A stretch of DNA of 64,000 nt from an uncultured Pelagibacteraceae bacterium (GCA_902571925.1 CACGDW010000001.1:1-64000), one strand, 5' to 3'; shown: positions 11,463-22,024, counted from the stretch's first letter. Notes: generated from the letters alone by a model not told the origin. Translations and numbers: made by a program.

Positions 11463-12946
11463 AATTTTTTTCTCTTTTTATTGTGTTTTTTAAAAGTAAA
11501 TTGTTTAGGTCTATTATTTCTACTCTTAAACTTTCTTTTACCATTAAAATTAAACTTTTTTCTTTCTCCATCTGAAGAGAGGTCTTTTAAGGGACTTTTT
11601 CCAAAATATTTAGGATTATTAGTAAATCCTGATGGCTTTGTGTGTTTTTTTTTTTTTATAAATTTTTTCTTTCCTTTGAAATTAAAATCTTTTTTTTCTT
11701 GATTTCTAACTGTTCTATCTTCTCTTACTTTTCTAAAGGACATTCTTTTGTCTTTAAAGCTAAATTTTTTCTTCTCTCTAAATTTTCTTTTTTTATTTTT
11801 AGGTCCCTCTCCTCTTCTATTATTATTTGAGTTCCTTCTAAGTCCACTTTGTATTAGTTTAAAATTTGGGTTAATTAATTTATTTATAGAATTCCACATC
11901 GCTCTGTCGTCTGATGTTAAAAAAGTTAAAGCAGATCCCTCAGATCCAGCTCTAGCAGTTCTTCCAATTCTATGTACATAATCCTCTGGAACTTGTGGTA
12001 AGTCATAATTGATTACATGTTGAATTAATGGAATATCAAGACCTCTTGCTGCTACATCTGTTGCAATTAAAATTCTTTTAAGACCTTTCCTAAAAGAATT
12101 TATAACCCGATCTCTCTTACTTTGGCGAAGGTCCCCATGAATTGCGTCTGCAGAATGCCCTTCTTCTTTAAGACGTTTAACCATTTTGTCAGCACTTCTT
12201 TTGGTTTTGACAAAAACTAAAATAGATCCTTTTCTTGTTAAAAATTGATCTATCAATTCATCGTACTTATTTTCCTTAAAGACTTGTAGTGTCTCTTGTT
12301 TGATTTTTGCAATTGGTATTGAAGTGGCTCCAGTAGAAATTCTTTCTGGACTATTTAGATATCTTTCTGAAATTCTTAAAATATTTTGGGGTAAGGTTGC
12401 TGAGAATAATAATGTTTGATGTGTTTTGGGTACAAACTTTAACACCATTTCAATTTGTGGAGTAAAACCCATATCTAACATTCTATCGGTTTCATCTAAA
12501 ACTAAATATTTAGTTGCTGATAAGTTTAAACTTTTTCTTTTAAGATGATCGTTAATTCTGCCTGGTGTCCCAACTATAATTCTCGACCTGTTACCTAACT
12601 GTCTAAGTTGCTTTTGCATTGACTCCCCGCCAATTAGTAAAGCAGTTTTAATATTAATGTTATTACTTATAATACTTTTGATTGCTTCCATTACTTGCGA
12701 AGCCAACTCTCTAGTTGGACACATTACTAATGCAAAAGCATTTTTGTCTAAAATCAATTTATTAATTAAAGGTATGCTAAAAGCTAAAGTTTTACCTGTG
12801 CCTGTTTGAGCAGTTCCAAGAATATCTTTACCCTCTAAAGCAACTGGAATAGCCATACCTTGAATTGGCGTTGGTTTTATAAAATTCATTCTAGATAATG
12901 AATGTTTTAATGAGTCTTCTATTTTTATTGATGTAAAATTTTCCAT
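11459..12946 (-). CDS. DEAD-box RNA helicase (RhlE-like) with long basic C-terminal tail
   Basis: GTAQTGTGKTLAFSIP, PTRELASQV, LDETDRMLDMGF, FSATLP, HRIGRTARAG motifs. Confidence 0.95.
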   Translation of the reverse strand: MENFTSIKIEDSLKHSLSRMNFIKPTPIQGMAIPVALEGKDILGTAQTGTGKTLAFSIPLINKLILDKNAFALVMCPTRELASQVMEAIKSIISNNINIKTALLIGGESMQKQLRQLGNRSRIIVGTPGRINDHLKRKSLNLSATKYLVLDETDRMLDMGFTPQIEMVLKFVPKTHQTLLFSATLPQNILRISERYLNSPERISTGATSIPIAKIKQETLQVFKENKYDELIDQFLTRKGSILVFVKTKRSADKMVKRLKEEGHSADAIHGDLRQSKRDRVINSFRKGLKRILIATDVAARGLDIPLIQHVINYDLPQVPEDYVHRIGRTARAGSEGSALTFLTSDDRAMWNSINKLINPNFKLIQSGLRRNSNNNRRGEGPKNKKRKFREKKKFSFKDKRMSFRKVREDRTVRNQEKKDFNFKGKKKFIKKKKHTKPSGFTNNPKYFGKSPLKDLSSDGERKKFNFNGKRKFKSRNNRPKQFTFKKHNKKRKKF

Positions 12947-13135
12947 CTAATGATTAATAAATTTAATTTGAGAACTAGTCCTTGGTTGTACTTTCAATTT
13001 AATTTTATTGCGATGTCTATATGTTTTTAAAACAATCACAACATATGAATTTTTTTTAAAACCATATTTTCCCAATAAATATTGACATTTTTTAAGTTTT
13101 CAAATCAAAGAATTAATGTATAAGAGCCACAATTT

Positions 13136-14962
13136 ATGAGTAACAATATCAGAAACATCACTATTATTGCCCATGTTGATCACGGCAAAACTACTTTAAT
13201 TGATAACTTAATGAAACAAAGTGGATCATTTAGAGAAAACGAGGTTATTGATGAAAGATTAATGGACTCTGGTGAGCTTGAAAAAGAACGAGGAATAACA
13301 ATTTTAGCAAAACCTGCTTCAATTAATTGGAAGGAATCAAGAATTAATATCATTGACACTCCTGGTCACAGAGATTTTGCAGCAGAAGTTGAGAGGGTAT
13401 TGAGTATGGCAGATGGAGCTCTATTATTAATAGATTCAGCCGAAGGTGTAATGCCTCAAACGAAATTTGTATTATCAAAAGCCCTAAAACAAGGCTTAAA
13501 ACCAATTGTTGTTATAAATAAGCTAGATAAATCTGATCAAAGAGCAAATGAAGTTTTAGACGAAACTTTCGATTTATTCGTGAGTTTAGATGCAAATGAA
13601 GAACAATTAGATTTTCCAGTTTTGTATGCAAGTGGAAGATCTGGATGGGCTGATAAAGAGGTAGATGGCTCTAGAAAAAATTTAAATCCTCTTTTAGATC
13701 AAATTATTGAACATGTAAAACCAGCAGAATTAGATAAATCAAAACCGTTTGCAATGCTTTCTACTCTTCTTTACGCAGATAATTTTTTAGGTAGAAGTTT
13801 AGTTGGAAGAATTACTCAAGGTACAGCAAAAGCAAATCAAGCTATTAAAGCGATTAACTTAGAAGGTGATAAAGTGGATGAAGGTAGGCTCACAAAAATT
13901 TTTAGATATGAGGGGACAAAAAAAGTTCCTATTGAAGTTGGTGAAGCAGGTGACATTGTTGTTGTGGCAGGTTTAGAAAAAGCAAGTGTGGCAGACACAA
14001 TATGTGATTTAGAAGTTAATAAACCAATTGCCGCTACTCCTATTGATCCTCCAACTATGTCAATTACTATTACAGTCAATACTTCACCATTAGCAGGCAC
14101 TGAAGGAAAAAAACTTACGAGTACCCAAATTAGAGATAGATTAATTCAAGAAGCACAAAACAATGTTGGAATTACATTTTCAGAAAACGATAAAAATGAT
14201 TCTTTTGTGGTAAGTGGTAGAGGTGAGCTGATGTTAGAAATATTGCTAACTCAGATGAGAAGAGAGGGTTTTGAACTAACAGTAAGTCCTCCAAAAGTCT
14301 TATTTCAGAAAGATCGCAATGGTAAAAAACTAGAGCCGATAGAGGAGATTACCATGGACCTTGATGAAGAATATTCTTCAAAAATAATTGACTCAATGAA
14401 TAGACGAAAAGGTAAATTAATAGAATTAAAAGATACTGGTAAAAATAAAAAGAGATTAATATTTCATGCTCCAACAAGAGGATTAATGGGTTATACAAGT
14501 AGATTTCTTACCCTTACAAAGGGGAATGGAGTGATAAACAGAATTTTTCATGATTATGGTCCTTTTGAAGGTGAAATGGAGGGAAGAAGAAATGGTGCTC
14601 TAATTTCGATGGAGCAAGGAAAGGCTGTTGCTTTTGCAATATTTAATCTTCAAGCTAGAGGTGAGATGTTTGTAACTCATAATGATCCTGTTTATCCAGG
14701 AATGATTGTTGGTCTATCTCCTAAACCAGGTGACATGATAATTAATGTCATGAAAGGAAAAAAATTAACTAATATGAGAACTCAAGGAACAGATGAAAAT
14801 GTTGTACTCACGCCTGTAAGAAAGATGTCAATTGCAGAACAATTAAGTATGCTAAATACTGACGAAGCCCTTGAAATTACACCACAGTCATGTAGGTTAA
14901 GAAAAGCTATTCTCGATCCTCATGAAAGAAAGAGGAGCGAAAAGTCTGGCGCTGCAGCCTAA
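13136..14962 (+). CDS. typA: Translational GTPase TypA/BipA
   Basis: IAHVDHGKTTL, RGITILAKPASI, DTPGHRDFAAEVERVL, NKLDKSDQR. Confidence 0.97.
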   Translation: MSNNIRNITIIAHVDHGKTTLIDNLMKQSGSFRENEVIDERLMDSGELEKERGITILAKPASINWKESRINIIDTPGHRDFAAEVERVLSMADGALLLIDSAEGVMPQTKFVLSKALKQGLKPIVVINKLDKSDQRANEVLDETFDLFVSLDANEEQLDFPVLYASGRSGWADKEVDGSRKNLNPLLDQIIEHVKPAELDKSKPFAMLSTLLYADNFLGRSLVGRITQGTAKANQAIKAINLEGDKVDEGRLTKIFRYEGTKKVPIEVGEAGDIVVVAGLEKASVADTICDLEVNKPIAATPIDPPTMSITITVNTSPLAGTEGKKLTSTQIRDRLIQEAQNNVGITFSENDKNDSFVVSGRGELMLEILLTQMRREGFELTVSPPKVLFQKDRNGKKLEPIEEITMDLDEEYSSKIIDSMNRRKGKLIELKDTGKNKKRLIFHAPTRGLMGYTSRFLTLTKGNGVINRIFHDYGPFEGEMEGRRNGALISMEQGKAVAFAIFNLQARGEMFVTHNDPVYPGMIVGLSPKPGDMIINVMKGKKLTNMRTQGTDENVVLTPVRKMSIAEQLSMLNTDEALEITPQSCRLRKAILDPHERKRSEKSGAAA

Positions 14963-15606
14963 TTAAATACTTTATCAACTAAGTAAAGACCTAAAGCAAC
15001 ACAAGGGCCTATTCCAAAAGCAAATAATAAAGTTCCAACTCCGACCGTACCACCCAAATACCAGCCAATAACAACAACAGAAATTTCTAAAGTTGCTCTG
15101 ACAGCTGCTATTGGTAAATTTGAAACTTTTTGTAATCCTATCATTAAACCATCTCTTGGACCCGGTCCAAGATTTGATACTAAATATATACCACCACCAA
15201 CGCCAACCAAAACCACTGAAACTATAGCTAGTATTAGTTGATAAATATAATTGGATGGGGTTGGGACAAACTTAATACAAAGATCAATCATTAAAGCAAT
15301 TATCAAAGCATTAAAAATAGTTCCCATTCCAGGCCTTTGACCTAAAGGGATCCACAGAATTAAAACTGCAATACTTACTAAAAGAGTTATTGTTCCAATA
15401 CTTAAATTTACATTTAAGGAGATGCCTTGAGCTAGAACACTCCAAGGAGAAGCTCCCGTGAAAGAAACTATTAATAGTCCCTCACCTAAGCCAAATAAAG
15501 TAAGACCAAAGCATAAAAAAAAGAATGTTGAAAATTTTGGCTTAAAATTGTATGGCCTCTCTGAGCTCCAATGTACTTTTGGTATTTTCTTTATTTTTAA
15601 AAACAT
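14959..15606 (-). CDS. YczE/YitT-like integral membrane protein
   Basis: Hydrophobic; GASPWSVLAQGI, GPGPRDGLMIGLQ motifs characteristic of the YczE family. Confidence 0.75.
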   Translation of the reverse strand: MFLKIKKIPKVHWSSERPYNFKPKFSTFFFLCFGLTLFGLGEGLLIVSFTGASPWSVLAQGISLNVNLSIGTITLLVSIAVLILWIPLGQRPGMGTIFNALIIALMIDLCIKFVPTPSNYIYQLILAIVSVVLVGVGGGIYLVSNLGPGPRDGLMIGLQKVSNLPIAAVRATLEISVVVIGWYLGGTVGVGTLLFAFGIGPCVALGLYLVDKVFN

Positions 15607-15659
15607 TTTTTTATTAAATTATTTCTATTATCGAAAAAGTCTACTAATGTAATCCTCAA

Positions 15660-16340
15660 ATGAGAAAATTAATAGTTACTTTATTTCTTATACTTTATCC
15701 CTCTATATCCATTGCTCACATGGCTCATTATAATAAATATAACAAACTTGAAATGGAAATATTCAGGAATGGTGAATTAATTGGATATAACTATTATTTT
15801 TTTAATAGAAAAGGTGATCAAACTTTAGTTACTAATCAAATAAAATTTACTGTAAAACTTTTAGGTGCAATCATTTTTCAAGTCGAAAGTTACGGAGAAG
15901 AAAAATATCTTAAAGATCAATTAATTTCATACAATTCAAAAACTTTACAAAATAAAAAAGAAAAATTTGTAAATCTATTATTTAACAACGATACTAAAAA
16001 ATTTGAAATTAAAGGATCTTCATTCAATGGTGAAACATCTACTAAAAGTATAGTTGGGAATTGGTGGAACCATAAAATTCTACAGGCAGATAGTCAAATT
16101 AGTCCAATTTCAGGAAGTATAAAAAAACAGGTAGTCACTTTTATTGGTAAAAAAAAAATTGATCTCTATGGCAAGATTTATCAAGTAGACCATTTTACAT
16201 TAAAGTCCAAAGACATGAATATACCTAAAGATAAAAGACTAGATTTTAATATTTGGTACGATCAAAAAAACTCTACAATTTTAAAAGTCTCATATTCAAG
16301 AATGGGAGATTGGGAATATCGCCTAAAAAAAATTGAGTAA
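15660..16340 (+). CDS. Exported protein of DUF6134-like type
   Basis: N-terminal signal peptide; family assignment from overall pattern only. Confidence 0.55.
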   Translation: MRKLIVTLFLILYPSISIAHMAHYNKYNKLEMEIFRNGELIGYNYYFFNRKGDQTLVTNQIKFTVKLLGAIIFQVESYGEEKYLKDQLISYNSKTLQNKKEKFVNLLFNNDTKKFEIKGSSFNGETSTKSIVGNWWNHKILQADSQISPISGSIKKQVVTFIGKKKIDLYGKIYQVDHFTLKSKDMNIPKDKRLDFNIWYDQKNSTILKVSYSRMGDWEYRLKKIE

Positions 16341-16344
16341 TCAA

Positions 16345-17313
16345 TTAATTAATTTTTTTGAATAAGTCGTGTGCACTTATCCATCCAGATTCTAGTCTAG
16401 GTCCAATGAACCAATCAGCACATACTCCTAGTTTTTTTTGAGGATCCCAATAACTTTTTATTTTAAATGGTTTTGAATTTGATGAATATTTCCAACCATG
16501 GTTAATACTATAGATTACTTTAGTTCTTTCAATTTTTGTTAGTTTAAAAAATTTATCGATTAATATTTTTGAGTTTTTTTTTAAATTTTTTTTGTTTTTA
16601 TCTATATTTTTATTTGCCCATTCAAAAGTACTTTGGAGTGTCCATAAATCATATTTTGATTTAAACCTTTTTTTTGTATTTTCATTTCCTGCCCAACCCA
16701 GGACTGAATCGTCAAAAACAAAACTGCTAGGTGATACTTTATTTTTTTTAATTGCAATCATAACTGTAATATTTGCATCCATTTTTAATTTTCTTTTTAT
16801 GAATGTGTTATTTATAAATTTTTCTGAAAGTTTTTTAAGTTGGGGAAAGGGGCAAGTTAAAATTACTCCTTTATAAGTCTTAATTTTACCATCAGTGAAT
16901 AATAGAAACCATAGTTTATCTTTGTAGTAAATCTTTTTGAGTTCACTTTGGTAATAACATTTAACTTTTTTTAAAAGATATTTGCAAATATCATTATTTC
17001 CTTTTTTTCCAATAATTTTAATGTGTTTTTTATTTTCTTTTTTTTTTGAATTTAAAAAAATATGGTTACCTTTCCATTTCTTCAAAATCTCTATTTTAAT
17101 TAATTTATTTATAAATTGTTTAAATTCTGTTGTCTTTGGAGAAAAATATTGTGTTCCATGATCAAAACCTGTTTGACCTTTTATTCTTTTGAATGAAGCT
17201 CGACCCCCTGGACCTCTGCCTTTATCATATAAATTGACCTGAAATTTTTTGTTAAGTAAATTTGCAATAGTGGCACCTGAAATGCCAGATCCAATAACAC
17301 AATAGTCGCTCAT
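16345..17313 (-). CDS. FAD-dependent amine oxidase / renalase-like oxidoreductase
   Basis: N-terminal Rossmann GSGISGATIANLL, GRGPGGRASFKRI, FDHGTQYF. Confidence 0.8.
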   Translation of the reverse strand: MSDYCVIGSGISGATIANLLNKKFQVNLYDKGRGPGGRASFKRIKGQTGFDHGTQYFSPKTTEFKQFINKLIKIEILKKWKGNHIFLNSKKKENKKHIKIIGKKGNNDICKYLLKKVKCYYQSELKKIYYKDKLWFLLFTDGKIKTYKGVILTCPFPQLKKLSEKFINNTFIKRKLKMDANITVMIAIKKNKVSPSSFVFDDSVLGWAGNENTKKRFKSKYDLWTLQSTFEWANKNIDKNKKNLKKNSKILIDKFFKLTKIERTKVIYSINHGWKYSSNSKPFKIKSYWDPQKKLGVCADWFIGPRLESGWISAHDLFKKIN

Positions 17314-18626
17314 TTACCTGCAACAACCATTCCCTCAATCATAATTGTTGGAGAGTTGGTTGAGTAATCAAATTCTAAATCATTAGCTAGAGTTATATTT
17401 TGAAACATGTCTTTAAAATTTCCTGCAATCGTTATTTCATTAATTGGATATTTAAATTCACCATTTTCGACTAAAAATCCTGTTGCACCAACTGAATAGT
17501 CACCAGTTACAATGTTGCTACCATGGCCTATAGTTTCTGTAATGTACAAACACTTCGAATTAGAATTTAGAAGATCTTTGTAGTTAATCTTTCCATTTTC
17601 AAAATAAAGATTGCTAGTTCCACCACATCTTCCATTAGACTTTAAATTTAATTTCCTTCCATTATATGTGTCTAACAAATAATGTTTGAGAATACCCTGT
17701 TCAACTAATTTTAATGTGTCTGTTCTAACCCCTTCAGAATCAAAACTTCTTGATCCTTGGCCTTTAGATATATCAGGTTTATCAAAAATATTTATTGTCT
17801 CTTGAAAAATTTTTTGATTGATTTTGTTTTTTAAAAATGATGTTCCTCTTGAAATAGAAGAAGCAGATATAGCGCTTGCAAAAGTACTTAATATTCCTTT
17901 AGCAATTCTTTTATCAAATATTATAGCAATTTTTTCACTACCTATTTTTTTTGGACTTAACTTTCTAAGAGAATATTCTGCAGCTTTTTTTCCTAATTCT
18001 TCCGCATTCTTAATGTCTTTTAGGTGACATTTGACTGTGTATTCATAATCTCTCTCCATACTTCTATCATCTTTAGCAACAGCTACACTGGATGCTACAA
18101 ATGATGAAGTTTTAAAACCTTTACAAAAACCATCACTATTAGCTAAAATAAAATTTGATTTATCTTCTACAAAGCTTGATTCAGTATTTATAATTTTTTT
18201 ATCATTTGAAGCCGCAGTCTCTAATCTTGACAAATACTCAACTTTATTATCATTCTCTATGTGACTATCATCATACAAATTTAAGTCTTTAACTTCTTTA
18301 GCCAACAAATCTTTATCTGGGAGAGAATTAAATTCATCCTCTGGAGTGTTTTTTGTAGTTTCAACACATTTTTCAATTAAAATATTTAGATTTTCTCTCA
18401 ATAAATTAGATGAAGATATTGATGACTTTTTTTTGCCTACAAAAGTAGTAATGTCTATACCTAAATTATCAGATCTATTTGACTCATCTAACTTTTTATT
18501 TCTAAAATTTACTGTTTCGGAAATAGAGTTTCCAACGTTTACAATCGTATCCGTAGCTCCTAATTTTTTTGCATAATCTAAACAATATGACGCTTTTTTT
18601 TCTAGATATTCCTGATCTTTAACCAT
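17310..18626 (-). CDS. pmbA: Metalloprotease-related protein PmbA/TldE
   Basis: TldD/PmbA family; GATGFLVENGEFKYPINEITIAGN, adjacent to TldD. Confidence 0.92.
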   Translation of the reverse strand: MVKDQEYLEKKASYCLDYAKKLGATDTIVNVGNSISETVNFRNKKLDESNRSDNLGIDITTFVGKKKSSISSSNLLRENLNILIEKCVETTKNTPEDEFNSLPDKDLLAKEVKDLNLYDDSHIENDNKVEYLSRLETAASNDKKIINTESSFVEDKSNFILANSDGFCKGFKTSSFVASSVAVAKDDRSMERDYEYTVKCHLKDIKNAEELGKKAAEYSLRKLSPKKIGSEKIAIIFDKRIAKGILSTFASAISASSISRGTSFLKNKINQKIFQETINIFDKPDISKGQGSRSFDSEGVRTDTLKLVEQGILKHYLLDTYNGRKLNLKSNGRCGGTSNLYFENGKINYKDLLNSNSKCLYITETIGHGSNIVTGDYSVGATGFLVENGEFKYPINEITIAGNFKDMFQNITLANDLEFDYSTNSPTIMIEGMVVAGK

Positions 18627-20039
18627 TTATAGATTTGTACCACCAACAGTCATCTTATTAATTAAGATTGAAGGCTGAGCAACTCCAACGGGCACTCCTT
18701 GTCCCGCTTTCCCACATGTGCCAATTCCTGGGTCTAACATCATATCATTACCAACCATTGAAACTTCTTTTAAAATTGAGGGTCCGTCTCCTATTAAAGT
18801 TGCCCCTTTTATAGGCGAGCCAATTTTTCCTTCAGTAATTTCATATGCCTCCGTGCAATTAAAAACAAATTTTCCAGAAGTAATATCTACTTGTCCACCT
18901 CCAAAACTTACTGCAAAAATACCTTTATCCACTGATTTTATCATTTCATCTTGTGTTTGTTTTCCATTTAACATCATCGTGTTTCTCATTCTTGGTAAAA
19001 CAATATGCCTATAATTTTCTCTTCTACCGCTGCCTGTCGATCTAGTTTTCATTAATCTTGCGTTTAATCTATCTTGCATGAAATTTTTTAAAATTCCATT
19101 TTCTATCAACACAGTTTTTTCTGTTGGTGTGCCCTCATCATCAATTGTAAGACTTCCCCTTCTGTTATCTAAAGTTCCATCATCAACAATTGTTACACCC
19201 TCACTTGCAACTTTCTGTCCCATAAGATTATGAAATGCAGAAGTTTTTTTTCTGTTAAAATCACCTTCCAAACCATGTCCAATAGCTTCATGAATTAATA
19301 TTGCGGGCCATCCTGGTCCAAGTACAACTTTCATTTCTCCCGCAGGAGCTGGTTTGCTCTCTAAATTCACTGAGGCTATCCTTAAAGCTTCGTCACAAAC
19401 ATTTTTCCAATTATCATTTATCAAATAATCATCGTACGATTGTCTTCCACCAATTCCATAAACACCAGACTCTTTTCTACCATTTTTCTCAAGCATTACA
19501 GAAACATTAAATCTTATTAAAGGTCTAACATCAGTTAAAGTTTCACCTCCAGACCTAATTATTTCTATAGACTTTTGTTCACCACTGAAGTTTGCCGTTA
19601 CCTGTTGAACATTATTATCTTTTTTTCGGAGGTAATCATTTACTTTATTTAATACATCTATCTTTGATTTAAGTGTTTTTTTTTCTATAGGATTGATATT
19701 CTCGTAATATTTTTTGTTTGATTTAGGAATAGAGTGATTATAACTGCTATTAGCAGACTTTAGAGTTGACTTTAAACTTTCAGAGGATTGTTTTAATGAA
19801 TTTTTCGATATTTCATTAGAGTGTGAATAGGCTACAACTTCACCTGAAACAGCTCTAAAACCAAATCCTAAATCAGAATTATAACTAGATTTTTTAATCT
19901 TATTATCATCTAACAAAATATTCTCAGATTTTGAATTCTCTAAATATAGTTCACCATCATCACATTTTTTTAAAGTATCTGAAATAATGTTTTCAGCCTC
20001 ATTTCTAGTTAGGTCGGATTTTTCAAAGAAATTACTCAT
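18627..20039 (-). CDS. tldD: Metalloprotease TldD
   Basis: HEAIGHGLEGDFNRKKTSAF zinc motif, GTCGKAGQGVPVG. Confidence 0.95.
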   Translation of the reverse strand: MSNFFEKSDLTRNEAENIISDTLKKCDDGELYLENSKSENILLDDNKIKKSSYNSDLGFGFRAVSGEVVAYSHSNEISKNSLKQSSESLKSTLKSANSSYNHSIPKSNKKYYENINPIEKKTLKSKIDVLNKVNDYLRKKDNNVQQVTANFSGEQKSIEIIRSGGETLTDVRPLIRFNVSVMLEKNGRKESGVYGIGGRQSYDDYLINDNWKNVCDEALRIASVNLESKPAPAGEMKVVLGPGWPAILIHEAIGHGLEGDFNRKKTSAFHNLMGQKVASEGVTIVDDGTLDNRRGSLTIDDEGTPTEKTVLIENGILKNFMQDRLNARLMKTRSTGSGRRENYRHIVLPRMRNTMMLNGKQTQDEMIKSVDKGIFAVSFGGGQVDITSGKFVFNCTEAYEITEGKIGSPIKGATLIGDGPSILKEVSMVGNDMMLDPGIGTCGKAGQGVPVGVAQPSILINKMTVGGTNL

Positions 20040-20131
20040 AGACTCTGGAACATAGGTGGTTTAAAAAAATTTTCAACTGGAGTATTTTACGCATGTACAT
20101 AACTTAAGAAGATTAGTAAATATTATCTAAT

Positions 20132-20479
20132 ATGAAGGTTTATTTTAATAATTCTTGTAAAATTTGTAAAGCTGAAATTGATTTGTATAAAAAAGAGGAG
20201 ATTAAAGAAATTGATTGGGTAGATATTACTAATAATGGCCAAGCAGAAAAAGAAACAAAAAAAAATAGTAAAGAACTTTTGCGTAGGCTTCATGTTATCG
20301 AAGATAAAAAAGTAATTGGTGGTGCAGCAGCATTTCTTACTTTGTGGAAAAAAATGCCAAAATACAAATTTTTATATAATTTTTTTAAGTTACCAATCAT
20401 TTTTAGTCTATTTTCTTTTGGATATGAGATAGTTGCTTTTTTTTTATACCTAAAAAATAAGAAACAATTAAAAAATTAG
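20132..20479 (+). CDS. DCC-family thiol-disulfide oxidoreductase (DUF393)
   Basis: MKVYFNNSCKICKAEI, GGAAAFLTLWKKMPKYKFLY. Confidence 0.8.
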   Translation: MKVYFNNSCKICKAEIDLYKKEEIKEIDWVDITNNGQAEKETKKNSKELLRRLHVIEDKKVIGGAAAFLTLWKKMPKYKFLYNFFKLPIIFSLFSFGYEIVAFFLYLKNKKQLKN

Positions 20480-20769
20480 CTAAAAAAAAATAATAAAAAT
20501 TGGCTCAATAATGACATTGAAGCTAAAAACATTATAAGAACAACTGAGTACATTAATAAAACGATTTTATTTTTTTTTCTTCTTAATCTCACAAAATCTT
20601 TATCATCTAAATCAGAAATATCTCGCTCTCCTATTACAGGATAATCATAACTGAATCTCCAAGTACTGTTCCCAAGTCTTGGGTCTAAATTATTAAAAAA
20701 AGAAATCCAAGCTATGATGTATTGTAAAATTAAGTAGAGAATTATTAAAAAAATTGAACCTAAAAGCAT
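20476..20769 (-). CDS. Hypothetical membrane protein
   Basis: 97 aa, two hydrophobic segments; complete ORF filling the gap. Confidence 0.55.
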   Translation of the reverse strand: MLLGSIFLIILYLILQYIIAWISFFNNLDPRLGNSTWRFSYDYPVIGERDISDLDDKDFVRLRRKKNKIVLLMYSVVLIMFLASMSLLSQFLLFFFS

Positions 20770-20798
20770 TTTTGATTGTACATAATTTAAATAAGATT

Positions 20799-21995
20799 TT
20801 AATTATTATTTTGAGCTCTTTTTCTTGCAATGAGCTGCGTTAAAGAATCTACCATCGTATCTGAAGCTTTAAATATATCAACATTCTTGAATTCATGTGA
20901 GATATTCTTTTCTAAATTTGTTTTGTCTTCAATAACAATACCTTCGTCTGGAGAGTTGTCTTTTATATATATTAATAATAGCCAGTCTTCATCCTGACTT
21001 TCATCCCATTTAATAAAAATTTCGCCAGTTTCAAATCTTCTATCTATACAACGAAAAATAGACATATTTCTTGAAATATATCTTTTGTTCAACTGAAATA
21101 CTAAGCTGCTAGCACTCCTATAAAAACTTTCTAATGCAAATTCAATTTTTTGTCTTGCTAAAGTATATTCTTTCTCTTTGGATAATAAAGATTCTCTATT
21201 CTCATCCCCTTGAAGTTTTACACCTAATGCCTCTACTCTTTCTCTAATTTTTTGATCTCTTATAATTCGATATTTTTCTTTAAGTTTATCAATTCTTTCT
21301 TGTAATTCAGAATAATCCTCTCTTTTTTCTTTAAGAGAAATCCTCTCAAGTCTTTCTAACTCTTTTACTTCTCTAATCCTAAATTTTTCTATCTGTTTTT
21401 CTATTTTTAATTGTTTTAAAAATTGTTTCTGTTTTTCAGCTTGTTCTATTCTTAGAAGAGCCTGTTCTTTTCTTAAAAATAATTTTATATCTTTTGCTCT
21501 TTGTTTTTCTAATCTGGCCTCATCTTTTAAAGTTTGCTCTTTTAATTTTAGTCTTAGAGCTTCGTCAATTTTTTTTTGTCTTTGAATTTGGATTTTTTCA
21601 TTCCTTTCCTTTTCAATTTTTTCTATTTTAAGTCTCCTTTTCTCATCATCTTTTATTATCTTATAATTTGAAATTGTATCTGAAATTCTATCAAAAAATT
21701 TTTGAATATATTTTTCTAAATTAAAGTTAATCTTAAAATTTAATTTGGGCTTAATCGAAAGTTGAAATTTTACTAATTTTAAAACTAAACTCTCACTTTG
21801 ACTCTTTTTAGTTTTTAAGCTAACGAATTTTTTTTTATTTTTAAATGGTTTTTTTTTAACTCTTTTTTTTTGTTTATTTCTTAAAGTTTTTTTTCTTATT
21901 TTTGTTGTTTTATGAAGTTTTTTTCTCGATCTGAGGTTTGACTTTTTCTTTTTAAATTTTGTATTTTTTTGTTTTTTTTTTCGTTTTTTTTTCAT
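20799..21995 (-). CDS. Hypothetical lysine-rich coiled-coil protein
   Basis: 398 aa ORF; extremely basic N-terminus, long K/E/R-rich charged region, acidic/globular C-terminus. Confidence 0.7.
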   Translation of the reverse strand: MKKKRKKKQKNTKFKKKKSNLRSRKKLHKTTKIRKKTLRNKQKKRVKKKPFKNKKKFVSLKTKKSQSESLVLKLVKFQLSIKPKLNFKINFNLEKYIQKFFDRISDTISNYKIIKDDEKRRLKIEKIEKERNEKIQIQRQKKIDEALRLKLKEQTLKDEARLEKQRAKDIKLFLRKEQALLRIEQAEKQKQFLKQLKIEKQIEKFRIREVKELERLERISLKEKREDYSELQERIDKLKEKYRIIRDQKIRERVEALGVKLQGDENRESLLSKEKEYTLARQKIEFALESFYRSASSLVFQLNKRYISRNMSIFRCIDRRFETGEIFIKWDESQDEDWLLLIYIKDNSPDEGIVIEDKTNLEKNISHEFKNVDIFKASDTMVDSLTQLIARKRAQNNN

Positions 21996-22024
21996 TTCAA
22001 AAGAAGCCTAATTCTACCAATTAT

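Noticed and set aside
11481-11981. Phe-rich plus-strand ORFs opposite the helicase tail
   Set aside because: Poly-F/L translations are the mirror of Lys-rich codons on the coding strand, a compositional artefact.
13082-13124. TTGACA (13082-13087) as a typA promoter
   Set aside because: No acceptable -10 at 16-18 nt; the TATAAG at 13119 is 31 nt away.
13837-14100. Minus-strand ORF in typA
   Set aside because: Antisense shadow of a conserved GTPase gene.
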